64,000 nucleotides of DNA from Apium graveolens. Its lineage: Eukaryota; Streptophyta; Magnoliopsida; Apiales; Apiaceae. Made by a program: the position numbers and the translations under genes. The notes below the pieces were generated by a model that was given only the letters and a program-made list of their open reading frames with translations, made no database searches and was not told the origin of the DNA. Where the stretch lies: NCBI RefSeq assembly GCF_009905375.1, contig NC_133650.1, positions 174,265,485 through 174,329,484 of the forward strand. The letters are read 5' to 3'. This document shows, piece after piece, positions 33,692-44,203 of this stretch (positions are counted from its first letter, which is position 1; every line of letters starts with the position of its first letter).

Positions 33692-33722
33692 CCGTCCGTG
33701 CTAATTTTTTACGAGCGGACGG
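33692..33722. other. Hairpin CCGTCCG/CGGACGG in E LTR
   Basis: Perfect 7-bp arms (33692-33698 and 33716-33722), flanked by AATTTTACCG and GTGG as in F's hairpin. The 3' LTR copy near 50612-50643 has CCGTCCGC opposite GCGGATGG, which still pairs through one G-T. Confidence 0.75.
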
Positions 33723-34465
33723 TGGACAATGATGATTTGTATCTCAGTCCTAAATATTTTAAATAAATAAAATGATCGTATAAATTTTTTTCGAAACATA
33801 AATAAATGTTCATGTGATGAGTCGTATTGAATTACGAATTTGATTTGTTGGGAATTATCGTCGATTGATGTTTCGACGGGTAGGTCTATAAATAGAGGAG
33901 TCGCTGTCCAAATTTTCTGAAAATTACTTTTTAATACAAATTGAGTATATATATCTAAATAAATATAAATCAAACCTTAATTGTTACGTGTATAATATTA
34001 TACGAATATGCACGAGTCGGGAATCGTTATCGTTGGGTAATTGTCTGGCGAGGATATGTCAAGCATACCTGGTCGTCTAACCTAGGTTGTTTCGATTCTG
34101 TAGGTTCAAGTCGAAGGACCCAGTAGTTGAAGTCGGTTTAGAGTCAAGCCAATGTTAGTGTAAAGCTTCGCAAGGCAAGTACCCCTGAACAAATCTTTTA
34201 CAGTTCAGTATATATAAATAATTGTTGATCTAATTTACGTACTGGAACAGAACATTTTAAGTTATGTAACCCCCGTGTTTAAATATGATTTATTAACTTA
34301 CATTTTGGGGGAAAACTGACTTCTGAAAAATGCCTATCTCTAGATTGTGATTAAAACTGGAAAGATTTTGGGAAGTGTGCTGTGGTATAACTATTTAAAA
34401 GTGATAGGTATAATTGATTTTGGAAACTGGATAAAACGGATCAGATATTGGATGGTTACGTAAGA

Positions 34466-34697
34466 GGCCCGTAACGGCCCAGCGGGATTGCGTAGGAGGC
34501 CAAGTCGGTTGCGCGCCTCATTTAAACCGCTTAGTCCAGCATGACAGAGACCTAGCTAGTCTCTGAGTTCCAGAACAGGTTGTGGTAGGATTCGTCCAAT
34601 TATATATCTGATTTTGGTTTAGTAGTTCCCGTAACGGAACAAGTGGTTTTGTGGTCCCCATAACGGGACAGATGATCTATGGTTCCTGTAATAGAAC
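34466..34697. repeat. Palindrome cluster with CGTAAC-like centres in E LTR
   Basis: Four dyads: GGCCCGTAACGGCC (34466-34479), GTTCCCGTAACGGAAC (34625-34640), GTCCCCATAACGGGAC (34654-34669) and GTTCCTGTAATAGAAC (34682-34697). The last three start 29 and 28 bp apart. The arms change in a complementary way while the centre (CGTAAC or close) is kept. The 3' LTR keeps the first at 51402-51415 and degraded versions of the others. Confidence 0.75.
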
Positions 34698-35263
34698 AAT
34701 GGTTTTGGAAATGGAAATAGCATGCTAAAATTGAACTATGGTATTTATGCACAGCACACAACTGATGATATTGTTTTACAGAGCATGCTAGTTTTGATAT
34801 CCAGTTTATACCTATTTACTGGTTTTCATAAATGAGTTATGATTTCTATTTCTATACTGTTTTTATATACACTGCTTTACTTGTTATTCATATAGTGGTA
34901 CTGTTGGGTAATTGATTGCTCACCCTTGCAGCTTGTTTTATATTTATATATTGCAGATGTCTTGAAGACCAGTCAGACCAGGGTAGAATAGGGAAGAATA
35001 GGGTGTCAGCCCCTTCTGGTTCCGGCTCCTTTGAGGTAGTTTGTATCAGACCATGAGGTCTGATGAGTTGCTCTAATAACTTAGAGGGTCGAGTTATAGA
35101 ATAAATCAGTTATAATGTTGTAACCTAAATAATACTTGAACCTATATCTGATCTTGGTTTGGGGTCGTGTTTATATAATAATGCTTAATTAGTTATTTAT
35201 ATTCGTGGTTTTTTATATTTTAGTGACGCCAGCTCCTGACCCCGGGGTTGAGGCCGTCACAGT

Positions 35264-35275
35264 TGGTATCAGAGC
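35264..35275 (+). other. Element E primer binding site
   Basis: TGGTATCAGAGC lies two bases after the 5' LTR. It is of the initiator tRNA-Met type. Confidence 0.95.
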
Positions 35276-35523
35276 TATAGGTTCAAATCCTTGATTTAGG
35301 TTAAGGATCGAGTCAAAAAGGTATAGGAAGTGTGTCCTAAAGTGTGAGTCAGCAACTCATTTAGAGGAGCAACCCTAAGAGTCAGTCGAGGGTTCCGAGG
35401 GCGTTACCCTGGCATCTATTGATGTTTTAATAGAACTGCCTTAACCTTGTTGTGTCTTTCCTGTGTATTCATATTGTTGGCAGTGGCCCATAGTGATTTC
35501 CAGTTCACCATTCCCGGGAGAAC
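35276..35523 (+). other. Element E leader before the extra ORF
   Basis: About 250 bp of untranslated leader. I see no ORF or repeat in it. Confidence 0.6.
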
Positions 35524-36108
35524 ATGTCAGATTCGGATAGTTTAGACTCTGAGAGGACTCTGGATTTTATAGGTGAGGAGACTCCCTTGCCTCCCCCACT
35601 AGTTCCTCTATTTGCACCGAGAGGCATGTCAGGACCTAGTGCCCGTCCTCATTGGGTATGAAGGTCAGTATCCGCTGTTAGGGATTTCCCTCCAGGTTGT
35701 GGTCCTAGTTCTTCCACCTCGAGACCTCGTGTCCCTCCATCTGTTCCTTCAGGTGCTTCTTCCCCGATTCCCTACCATGTTCACCAAGCGGTGAACTAGT
35801 CTTTCATTAGAGAGCAGAGCCCGGGGCTAGCCGCACAGCTTGACCAGATACCAGTTGAACCTTTTCAGGGCATCCCTGCCCCTTCACGCGATGTTCAGGA
35901 GCGAATGTGATCCTTGACTCAGACTGCTTTGGAGAGAGCTAGATCCATTGACCGTTTCATTAGCTCAGAGTTCAGGGTTGTTCAGTACTAGGATCTGGTG
36001 AACTGGTTGGTATTTAAGTTAGGGTATATCGGTGGCAGTGATAGTGGTTAGATCAGAGTTGCCACAGTGAGATACAGAGCTCGGAGTTGGTTTGCAGGAA
36101 TTCTGTAG
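35524..36108 (+). pseudogene. Extra ORF upstream of gag in element E (194 codons, five nonsense changes)
   Basis: One frame, with no frameshift, runs from ATG 35524 to TAG 36106-36108. It starts MSDSDSLDSERTLDFIGEE, continues PLPPPLVPLFAPRGMSG, then a Pro/Ser-rich stretch, QLDQIPVEPFQGIPAPSRDV, TQTALERARSIDRFISSEFR and ends VRYRARSWFAGIL. Five internal stops interrupt it, all TAG or TGA of the kind produced from CAG, CGA or TGG by C-to-T or G-to-A change, so it was evidently a single coding frame. It is not gag, which starts at 36488. Element B has only about 520 bp between PBS and gag and lacks it. Function unknown. Confidence 0.65.
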
Positions 36109-36487
36109 TTATTTCCTTATTATATGTATAATATGTTGCTGTAGTTTGTAGTAGGTGGAGGCTGCTATGACATCTAGTTTTGTTGTGTACTCGGTTTTAT
36201 TTCTAGTATAACACTGTAGTTGGATGGATTTGTACTGTTATTGTACTGTAGTTCTTCTTTTTATACAATTGTTGTTGGTTTCATTTTCTTTGCACTATTG
36301 TTACTACTATTATTGTTATTGTTGTATTTGTTGTTGGTTTTGGTAAATTTAGTTATTCATCGTGGGTGGACCCCAAGTAAATAAGGAAGGGAATATTTTA
36401 TTGTGGCAGCATTCTCCTGATGCATAAAAATGTTGCGACCAGGGGGCACAATTTTCATATAAAACCTTTTTGTTGTGTTTCAGGAGA
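36109..36487 (+). other. Element E spacer between extra ORF and gag
   Basis: A T-rich stretch with TTATTGTTATTGTTG repeats, ending TTTTTGTTGTGTTTCAG four bases before the gag ATG. The pyrimidine run plus CAG resembles a 3' splice site, which would allow gag to be translated from a message lacking the extra ORF. No donor is evident to me. Confidence 0.5.
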
Positions 36488-37585
36488 ATGCCTCCTAAGA
36501 AGAATATCTCGTCCAATTCCTCTAGCAGGAACTCTGATGGGAGCCTAGCCATGGATGGATTGCTAGATTTACTGCGCCAACATTCTAATAAGATGGCTCA
36601 GCATCAAAAACAATTCCAGCAACAGCAACAGCAATTTCTGCAACAGCATTAACAAAAGTGACAATTCATACAACAACAGCACCAAAAAATCCAACGACAG
36701 TTGCAACTTCAGCAGCAACCCCAGCCAAGAGAGCAAAACCAAAATGTTAGTTTCAAGTCCTTTCAGTCAGTCAAACCCCCAGAGTTTAAGGGCGAGATAG
36801 ACATGATTGTCGCTAGAGTTTGGCTTAAAGAAATGAAGAAAGCTTTTACCCTTATTCAGGTTAGTGATGATTCCAAGACGGATTACGCTAGTTATTTTCT
36901 CAAGGGTGAAGCAATTTTTTGGTGGGAATCCACACATGCACTAGAAGGAGAGGGTCCTATTTCTTGGACCAGATTTACGGAGTTGTTCTTGGAAAAGTAC
37001 TTTTCGGACTGTTTACAGAGTCAATTGGAAGTGGAGTTTTTGGAATTGAAGCAAGGAGAGAAGAGTGTGGCTGAGTATGAGGCCAAGTTTAAGGAATTGG
37101 CCCGACTAGCCCCTGGATATGTGAATATTGAGATTCAGAAAGCTAGGAGGTTTCAACAAGGATTGAAACCTGAAGTTCGTAGTGGAGTGGTGGCTTTACA
37201 GCTCAAGACGTATACCTCTGTAGTTCAGGCCGCCCTAGTGATTGAAAGTGATCAAAAGTTGGCCTACAAGGAGAGAAGTGATAAGAAGAGGAAATTTGAT
37301 AGTGGTACTGATAAGGCGGATCGAGAAGAGTCCAGTCAGAAGTTCCCAAGGAAATTTGGCCGGAATAGGAACAAGAAATTCAGGAGACAAGGCTTTTCCC
37401 AGACAAGTTCAGGTGTCACCTCAATTGCTTCTGCCCCAGCTCACTCAACCAATCCAATCGTGGAATATAAGTCATGTGGTAAGAGGCATATTGGTCAATG
37501 CAGAAAGGATGTCCAATGTTTTAAGTATGATCAAAAAGGCCATTATGCGTCAGAAACTGTAAGGTCACTACTTAGGGCAGTGTAG
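36488..37585 (+). pseudogene. gag: Element E gag
   Basis: The frame from ATG 36488 to 37585 is interrupted only by TAA and TGA stops near 36650-36662. It has a Gln-rich N-terminal region (QFQQQQQQFLQQH), VKPPEFKGEIDMIVARVW, ISWTRFTELFLEKYFSD and the KARRFQQGLKPE motif of Gypsy gag (the Retrotrans_gag-type capsid region), then a basic stretch and a damaged zinc knuckle, CFKYDQKGHYASET, in which two of four metal ligands are lost. It would have formed the virus-like particle. Confidence 0.9.
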
Positions 37586-37641
37586 GAGGTAGTACATCTC
37601 AAGGACCGGCAACCAGCACAGCAAGAGCCAGAACCTTCAAG

Positions 37642-39436
37642 ATGACCAAGAGATCTAATGCTCAAGATTCAGATGTAGTTGCAGGTACACTTTCTCTTAA
37701 TTCCGTGCATGTTAAAGTTTTGTTTGACTCAGGAGCATCTAAATCCTTTATACCTAAAGAATATGTGAATAATATGGATTTAATGTTGGAAGATTTAGCT
37801 GAGCCCTTGACCATAGAAGTGGCCAATCAGGATAAAGTTTCAGTAAGCCAATTTTTCCCTAGATGTTAATTAGAAATCTGCGGGCATTCCTTTTTAGTGG
37901 ACCTAATACCCTTTGAGTTAGGAGAATTTGATGTGATTCTAGGAATGGATTGGTTGTCCCAGCATAAGGAAAATATTGATTGTAAGAAAAAGAAAATTTT
38001 GTTGTATACGAAAGATAATGTCAGAATAACCTACCAAGGACAGAAACAGGAAAAGAAATTTCTCTCGATATTAGAAGCAGGAAAACTGTTGAGACAAGGA
38101 TGTGAGGCGTACTTAGCCCATATTATGGACACTGAGAAAAAGGCACCTAATCTGGATGAGATTCCAATAGTTAACGAATTTTCAGATGTTTTTCCAGATA
38201 AGTTGCCAGGATTACCACCCGATCGTGAGATTGAGTTCTCTATCGACCTAATTCCGGGAGCAGAACTAGTTTCAAAGGCTCCTTACCATATGGCCCCAGT
38301 GGAGATGAAAGAACTAGCTAAACAACTTCAGGAACTTTTGGATAAAGGAGTAATTAGACCAAGTGTGTCCCCGTGGGGCGTACCAGTGTTATTTGTAAAG
38401 AAAAAGGACGGAAGCATGAGGTTGTGTATCGATTATCGGGAACTAAATAAGTTAACCATCAAGAATAAGTATCCTCTACCCAGGATTGATGACTTGTTTG
38501 ACCAGCTTAAATGAGCATGTTATTTTTCGATGATTGATTTAAGATCGGGTTATCACCAGCTGAAAATTAAGCCTGAAGATATACTGAAGACTGCATTTAG
38601 AACCAGGTATGGCCATTATGAGTTCTTAGTGATGTCGTTTGGATTGACTAATGTACCAGCAGCTTTTATGGATTTAATGAACCAGGTGTATAAGGAGTAC
38701 TTGGATAAGTTTGTTATTATATTTATTGATGATATCCTCATCTATTTGAAGACTAAAGATGATCATGCTGAACACCTAAGGATTGTTCTACAAAGGCTGA
38801 GAGATAAGCAGTTGTACGCTAAGTTTTCGAAATGCGAATTTTGGTTGGATGAAGTTCAGTTTTTGGGTCAGATAGTGGGTAAGGATGGTATTAAAGTGGA
38901 TCCCATGAAGATTGAAGTTGTATCCAGATAGGAACAACTGAAGACTCCGACAGATGTTAGAAGTTTTCTTAGATTAGCAGGCTACTACCGAAGATTTGTG
39001 AAGGACTTTGCCAAGATTGCAACTCCATTGACCAAGCTGACCAGGAAAAATGAGAGATTTGTTTGGACCGAGAAATGTGAAGAAAGTTTTCAGGAATTGA
39101 AGAAAAGACTAATGACAACACCTGTGTTGGCATTACTAGATGAAACAGGCAATTCCGTGATCTACAGTGATGGTTCTATGAAAGGACTAGGTTGTGTGTT
39201 AATGCAACAAGATAAGGTTATTATGTATGCGTCCAGGCAGTTAAAACCTCATGAGCAGAAGTATCTCGTGCATGACTTGGAGTTAGCAGCAATATTATTC
39301 GCGTTAAAGCTATGGAGGCATTACTTGTATGGAGAGAAATGCAACATATACACAGATCATAAAAGCTTAAAGTATATATACACCCAGAAGGACTTAAACA
39401 TGAGACAACGAAGATGGTTGGAGCTGATCAAGGATT
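37642..39436 (+). pseudogene. pol: Element E pol: protease, RT and RNase H
   Basis: A single frame throughout. The protease active site is KVLFDSGASKSFIPKEYV, followed by [12 protein letters not shown]. The RT shows [36 protein letters not shown] and the active site FIDDILIY. RNase H has [40 protein letters not shown] and [10 protein letters not shown]. Three nonsense changes interrupt it, at 37867 (Gln type), 38512 (Gly to TGA) and 38929 (Trp to TAG). Element G breaks the reading at 39436 right after RRWLELIKD, and it resumes at 47804. Confidence 0.93.
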
Positions 39437-41145
39437 TGAAGGGTTTTTAGCACATAAAAGCAGCAAAAACGTAAATTTAATCTTAAAAGAAAACCGAAAC
39501 ACTCCGCAGGATCCATGCGAAAAATAATATTTAATTCGTAGTTCAGTGTGTTTACCTTAAGAAGCTTTACGTTAATGGAAAGATGGAGGTCTTTAATAGC
39601 GATCCAAGAACGATGAATGGAGATCCTTAGCAGCTGCTCCTCAAATGTGAAGCACTCCACCGGTATCCACCAAGAAAACGATGTAATGAAGGAGGAGGAG
39701 ATGGAGAGAATTAGGATTTTGTAAATCTTTTTGGTTGAGGCAAAAATAGGGTTTATAATAGTATATTTATAGGCAAAATTTTCAGCTGAAAATTTTCCCA
39801 TAAAATATTATTATTATTAACCCTTTATTATTCTCACTAATAATTAAAACACCTTTTAATTATTAATCCTTTTTCTAAACTCTTTACAAATAATTCTCTC
39901 ACTTGATTTAATTTCCAAAAATTAAATTCTTAATTAATAATATTAAGAACCTTTTCTTAATTAATTTATAATCAATTAAATCTCATTTAATTAATTATTA
40001 AATTTGCCAATTAATTATTTATTTCATAAATAAATAATTATCAGCCATTATTAATTAATTCCTCCACCATTAAATCATTCTCTTTTATGGTGTGACCCTG
40101 TAGGTTCAATATTAAGCCGCTAGTAGAAATAAATAATAATAAAACTATTTTATCATTATTTATATAAATTCTCTAATTCATTAAATATGATTAATTAATT
40201 AATCATATTTATTCTACATCGTGAGGGATACTTCTCAGCATATCGCGACTATCCGGATAATACGAATTCACTGCTTAGAATACCAAGAACCTATTCAGTG
40301 AGTAGTTACCGTACAATTAATTCCTTCTACCCTGCAATGTCACGATTAAATACAAGGCATGGAACTTTTGTCAAGCCTATCTTATTTAATCACTTGCTTT
40401 CCCATTCACTATGCTTAGTTCTATTTAATGTAAATTAGAAACTCCTTTCTAATTTCATTCACTCTGGCCAGAGATTCCTGAACTAACATAAGTGGATCAG
40501 CATTGAACATTCTCTTCCTTCACTGGAAGGGGTAGATCCTTTATTGATCCTACACTATCTTCGTGTACAAATTCCTATACCCAGTAGAGCCCTTATAATT
40601 GTCCCTTGAGACTAAGAACTAAACCAAAGCATAGTTCAGTGTACACAAGATGACTATGATGACCTCAAGTCTAAGGATACTTGTACAACTATCACTATGT
40701 GAACAACTGCTGACACGTGAGTGAACTCCATCAGTTGTTCAGCTGTGTGAGTCATGTTCAGTGAACTTATTCTATAATAAGCACCTACATACTAGCTATA
40801 GTGTCACCACACAAATGTCTATGAGAACAGACATCCTTCATAATGAAGCAAGCATAGTATGTACCGATCTTTGCGGATTATTAATTACCAGTTAGTAATC
40901 CTACGACCAGGAACTATTTAAGTTTAGAGTTATCATCTTTTAGGTCTCATTATTATGATCTCATCACAATCCATAAAAAAGCTTTACTCTAAACTGTGGT
41001 ATATCTTATTTAAACATTTAAATATATAGAGCCAGCAATAAAAACAAAACAAGCCTTTTATTAATATCAATGAAATCAAAACAGATTACATAAAAGTTAT
41101 TCCTAAATCCTCATACATGATTGGACTTAGGACATATCTCTTTCA
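39437..41145 (-). repeat. Element G 3' LTR
   Basis: 1709 bp, partner of 46091-47798. The stretch at about 39780-40080 is very AT-rich, with TTAATTAATTA strings. An apparent 135-codon ORF over the inner end (39394-39801) crosses the LTR border and is not a gene. Confidence 0.95.
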
Positions 41146-41157
41146 ATCTCCCACTTG
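41146..41157 (-). other. Element G polypurine tract
   Basis: The plus strand ATCTCCCACTTG gives CAAGTGGGAGAT in element sense, abutting the 3' LTR. Confidence 0.85.
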
Positions 41158-42795
41158 TATTAAAGCCAATCACTCTGGTATCTAATACCCTTCTTGTCTT
41201 TATGACGATCAAAGTGACTCTGAGAAAGTGGCTTTGTGAGTAGGTCGCTAAGTTGTTATGTGTGTCAACTCTCTCGATGTTGACATCTCCTCTTTCAACA
41301 GTCTGAATTGCACCACCATTCAGAGTAAACACGTACCCTGACATGGATTTGCTATCACTTTCTGATTGAAAACTAGAGTCAGTATAACCCTCTATTTTCA
41401 ACTCAGATTCACCACCAAAAACAAGAAAAATGTCCTGAGTCCTTCGCAAGTACTTAAGGATATTTTTCACTGCTTTCCAGTGGTCTTCACCCGGATTCGA
41501 CTGATATCTGCTCGTCACACTAATTGAATAAGCAACATCAGGCCTTGTACACAACATCGCGTACATGATAGATCCTATTACTGAAGCATAAGGAATCTTA
41601 CTCATACGCTCTCTTTCCACAGGTGTCTTAGGAGACATTTTTTCGGAAAGGGACACTCCATGGCTCATCGGTATGAGACCGCTTTTGGAGTTTTCCATGC
41701 TAAACCTTTTAAGCACTTTCTGGATGTATGTACCCTAGGTAAGACCTATCATTCTTCTAGATCTATCTCTATAGATCTTCATACCGAGAATGTAGGATGC
41801 TTCTCCCAAGTCCTTCATGGTGAAGTTCTTTGATAGCCATACTTTGACTGATTGTAGCATCGGCATATCATTTTCTATAAGAAGTATGTCATCCACATAC
41901 AATACAAGAAATGTTATCGCGCTCCCACTAACCTTCTTGTAGACACATGGTTCATCTATGTTTTTGATAAAACCAAACTCTTTGATTGTCTCATCAAAAC
42001 GGATGTTCCATCTATGAGAAGCTTGCCTTAAACCATATATGGTTCGCAGCAGCTTACACACTAGGTGTTCATTTCCCTTGGAAAGAAAACCCTCTAGCTG
42101 TGTCATATACACTTCCTCCTCAAGTTCCCCATTGAGGAAGGCCGTTTTCACGTCCATTTGCCAGATCTCATAGTCGTAGTAAGCAGCAATCGCAAGCAAA
42201 ATCCGAATTGATTTTAACAGGGCTACAGGCGAAAAAGTTTCATTAAAGTCAATCCCTTGCCTTTGTTTGAATCCTTTTGCCACGAGCCTGGCCTTATAGG
42301 TCTCCATCTGGCCATCTGCTCCAATCTTTCTTTTGTATACCCACTTGCACCCAATAGGCTTAACACCTTCAGGCGCCTCAACCAGAGTCCATACTTGGTT
42401 GGTATACATAGATTCCATTTTGGATTTCATGGCATTATGCCATTTCTCTGAGTCAACACTACTCATAGCCTCATTATAGGTCACAGGGTTGTCATCATCA
42501 ATGATTGACAACTCATTGTCATTCTCAATGACAAGGCCATAATACCTCTCAGGTTGGCGAGACACTCTCCCTGTCCTACGAATGGGCTATTCCACAGAAG
42601 GTTGTTCAGTCTGAATAGGTGTTTCCACTCGATCCGTAATAGTTTGTGCTTCTTGAACTTCATCAAGTTCAATTTTGCTCCCACTATTTCCATCAAGGAT
42701 AAACTCCTTTTCCAAGAAGGTAGCATGTCTGGAGACAAACACCCGATGATCGGTGTAAAAGTAATACCCCAAAGTCTTTTTAGGATATCCCACAA
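41158..42795 (-). pseudogene. pol: Element G pol: reverse transcriptase and truncated RNase H
   Basis: RT from 42565 down reads [59 protein letters not shown] and the active site LYVDDILLIEN, all in one frame. A TAG near 41733 precedes the connection region (SYASVIGSIMYAMLCTRPDV-like, then YTDSSFQSESDSKSMSGYVF). After SGYVFTLNGGA the sense jumps straight to ERGDVNIERVDT, so the RNase H core, including the AEAEY and CDN blocks, is missing. 42795-42587 is the integrase C-terminal end with VGYPKKTLGYYFYTDHRVFV. Confidence 0.9.
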
Positions 42796-42811
42796 AATTA
42801 TATTTTACGGA

Positions 42812-43165
42812 TCAAGATTTCAGCTTATCTGGGTCAACTTTCTTGACATAAGCTGGACATCCCCAAATCTTAACGTGTTTAAAACTCGGTTTCCTTTCTT
42901 TCCATATCTCATATGGTGTTTGAGGAACAGATTTGGAAGACACCTTATTCAGTAAATATGCTGAGGTTTCCAATGCATAACCCCATAGGAATACTGGAAG
43001 ATTCGCATAGCTCATCATGGACCGAACCATGTCTAACAAAGTTCGATTTCTCCTTTCAGATACCCCATTTAACTGTGGAGTATATGGAGGAGTCCACTGG
43101 GAGACTATACCATTTTCTTTGAGATAATCTAGAAACTCTCCATTCAAGTATTCACCACCTCGATC
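42812..43165 (-). pseudogene. pol: Element G pol: integrase, catalytic C-terminal half
   Basis: The sense gives the block around the second Asp ([14 protein letters not shown], preceded by a TAA at about 43165 replacing a Ser codon), then [20 protein letters not shown] with the catalytic Glu, [15 protein letters not shown] and [19 protein letters not shown]. The frame closes with a TAG at 42812 that replaces what is usually a Gln codon. Confidence 0.9.
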
Positions 43166-44203
43166 TTATCGAAGAGTTATAATATTGTGTTTGGTTTGTT
43201 TCTCCACTTCATGTTTATATTCTTTGAACTTTTCAAAGGCTTCAGACTTGTGTTTCATCAAATACACATATCTGAATCTAGATCTATCATCTATGAAATT
43301 AATGAAGTACAAAAATCCACCCATGGCTTGCGTAGAAATTGGTCCATATACATTTGTGTGTACCAATCCTAGCAAATCTGCAACCCTCTCTCCATGTCCA
43401 CTAAATGGAGATTTGGTCATTTTACCCAATAGACAAGACTCGCATGTAGGATATGATTCAAAATCAAAGGGGTCAAGTAACCCTTCCTTATGCAATGTCC
43501 GCAGTCTATTTTCACTAATATGACCTAGCCTATAGTGCCATAAATAGGTCAGATTTTCATCATCTCGTTTTCTTTTATTAGTTTGTTCAATCTGAAGTAA
43601 ATTATGCTCTACGTCACATACATACAGACCATTATTTAAAATGCCACGTCCAAAAAGAACATTACCTCTAAGGATAGAACATTCATTATTCTTAATAATA
43701 AATGAAAAACCATCCACATCCAACATAGGAATAGAAACAATATTCCTCACAATAGAGGGAACGTAATAACAATTATTCAAAATAATAGTCTTGCCCGTAG
43801 GCATATGTAAACTAAATGATCCTACAGATATGGCCGCAACCCTTGCTCCATTGCCCATACGTAGAATCACCTCATCTTTTTCAAGAGTCCTACTTCCCTT
43901 TAGTCCTTGCAACGAATTGCAAATATGAGAACCACAGGCGGTATCTAATACCCAAGTAGAAATTTGACCTAGTGATATATGAACTTCGATCATGAACATG
44001 CCTGAATCAGAAGCGATAGTCTCACTACCCTTCTTCTTCAATTTTGCAAGGTAAACCTTGCAGTTCCTCTTCCAGTGCCCCAACTTGTTATAGTGAAAAC
44101 AAACAGCTAAATTAGGACCAGTCAACTTGTGAGGATCTAGTATGCTCCGGAGTGATAGTGCAGAAGACATGACGAATATAGTAAATTTGTAAATGATAAA
44201 CAC
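43166..44203 (-). pseudogene. Element G gag remnant, protease and integrase N-terminal half
   Basis: Gag opens MSSALSLRSILDPHKLTGPN and then passes at once into the zinc knuckle CFHYNKLGHWKRNC (second Cys now Tyr). The capsid region, normally around 200 residues, has been deleted in frame. The protease follows with WVLDTACGSHICN. The integrase zinc-binding domain is LWHYRLGHISENRL ... CESCLLGKMTKSPF. The first catalytic block reads LVHTNVYGPIS, with Asn (AAT) where this family has Asp. The original gag ATG is at about 44170; upstream codons are leader. Confidence 0.9.

Larger units (their letters stand above)
32416..35261 (+). repeat. Element E 5' LTR
   Basis: Aligns with 49349-51973. The 3' copy lacks about 265 bp corresponding to about 34880-35140 here, and the copies differ at several percent of aligned sites, so E is older than D, F and G. 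Interior features are a TATA/G-box promoter region (33070-33123), a CT-rich tract (about 33170-33330), a TA/TG microsatellite (about 33373-33440), an acceptor-like TTTTTTGCAG ending at 33575, a hairpin (33692-33722) and the palindrome array (34466-34697). Confidence 0.93.

Noticed and set aside
35612..35794. A 60-codon ORF in a different frame over the extra ORF of E
   Set aside because: The overlapping frame from 35524 explains the region better, with a consistent 194-codon reading and only deamination-type stops.
36586..36720. Gln-rich stretch as a separate host gene
   Set aside because: It is in the same frame as E's gag and precedes the capsid motif, so it is the gag N-terminus.
39394..39801. 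A 135-codon minus ORF, with a 143-codon partner at 46024-46455
   Set aside because: Both span the inner part of G's LTR, and each crosses an LTR border into different sequence. They are LTR shadows.
42554..42955. A 133-codon plus-strand ORF opposite G's pol
   Set aside because: Antisense shadow of the integrase/RT frames.
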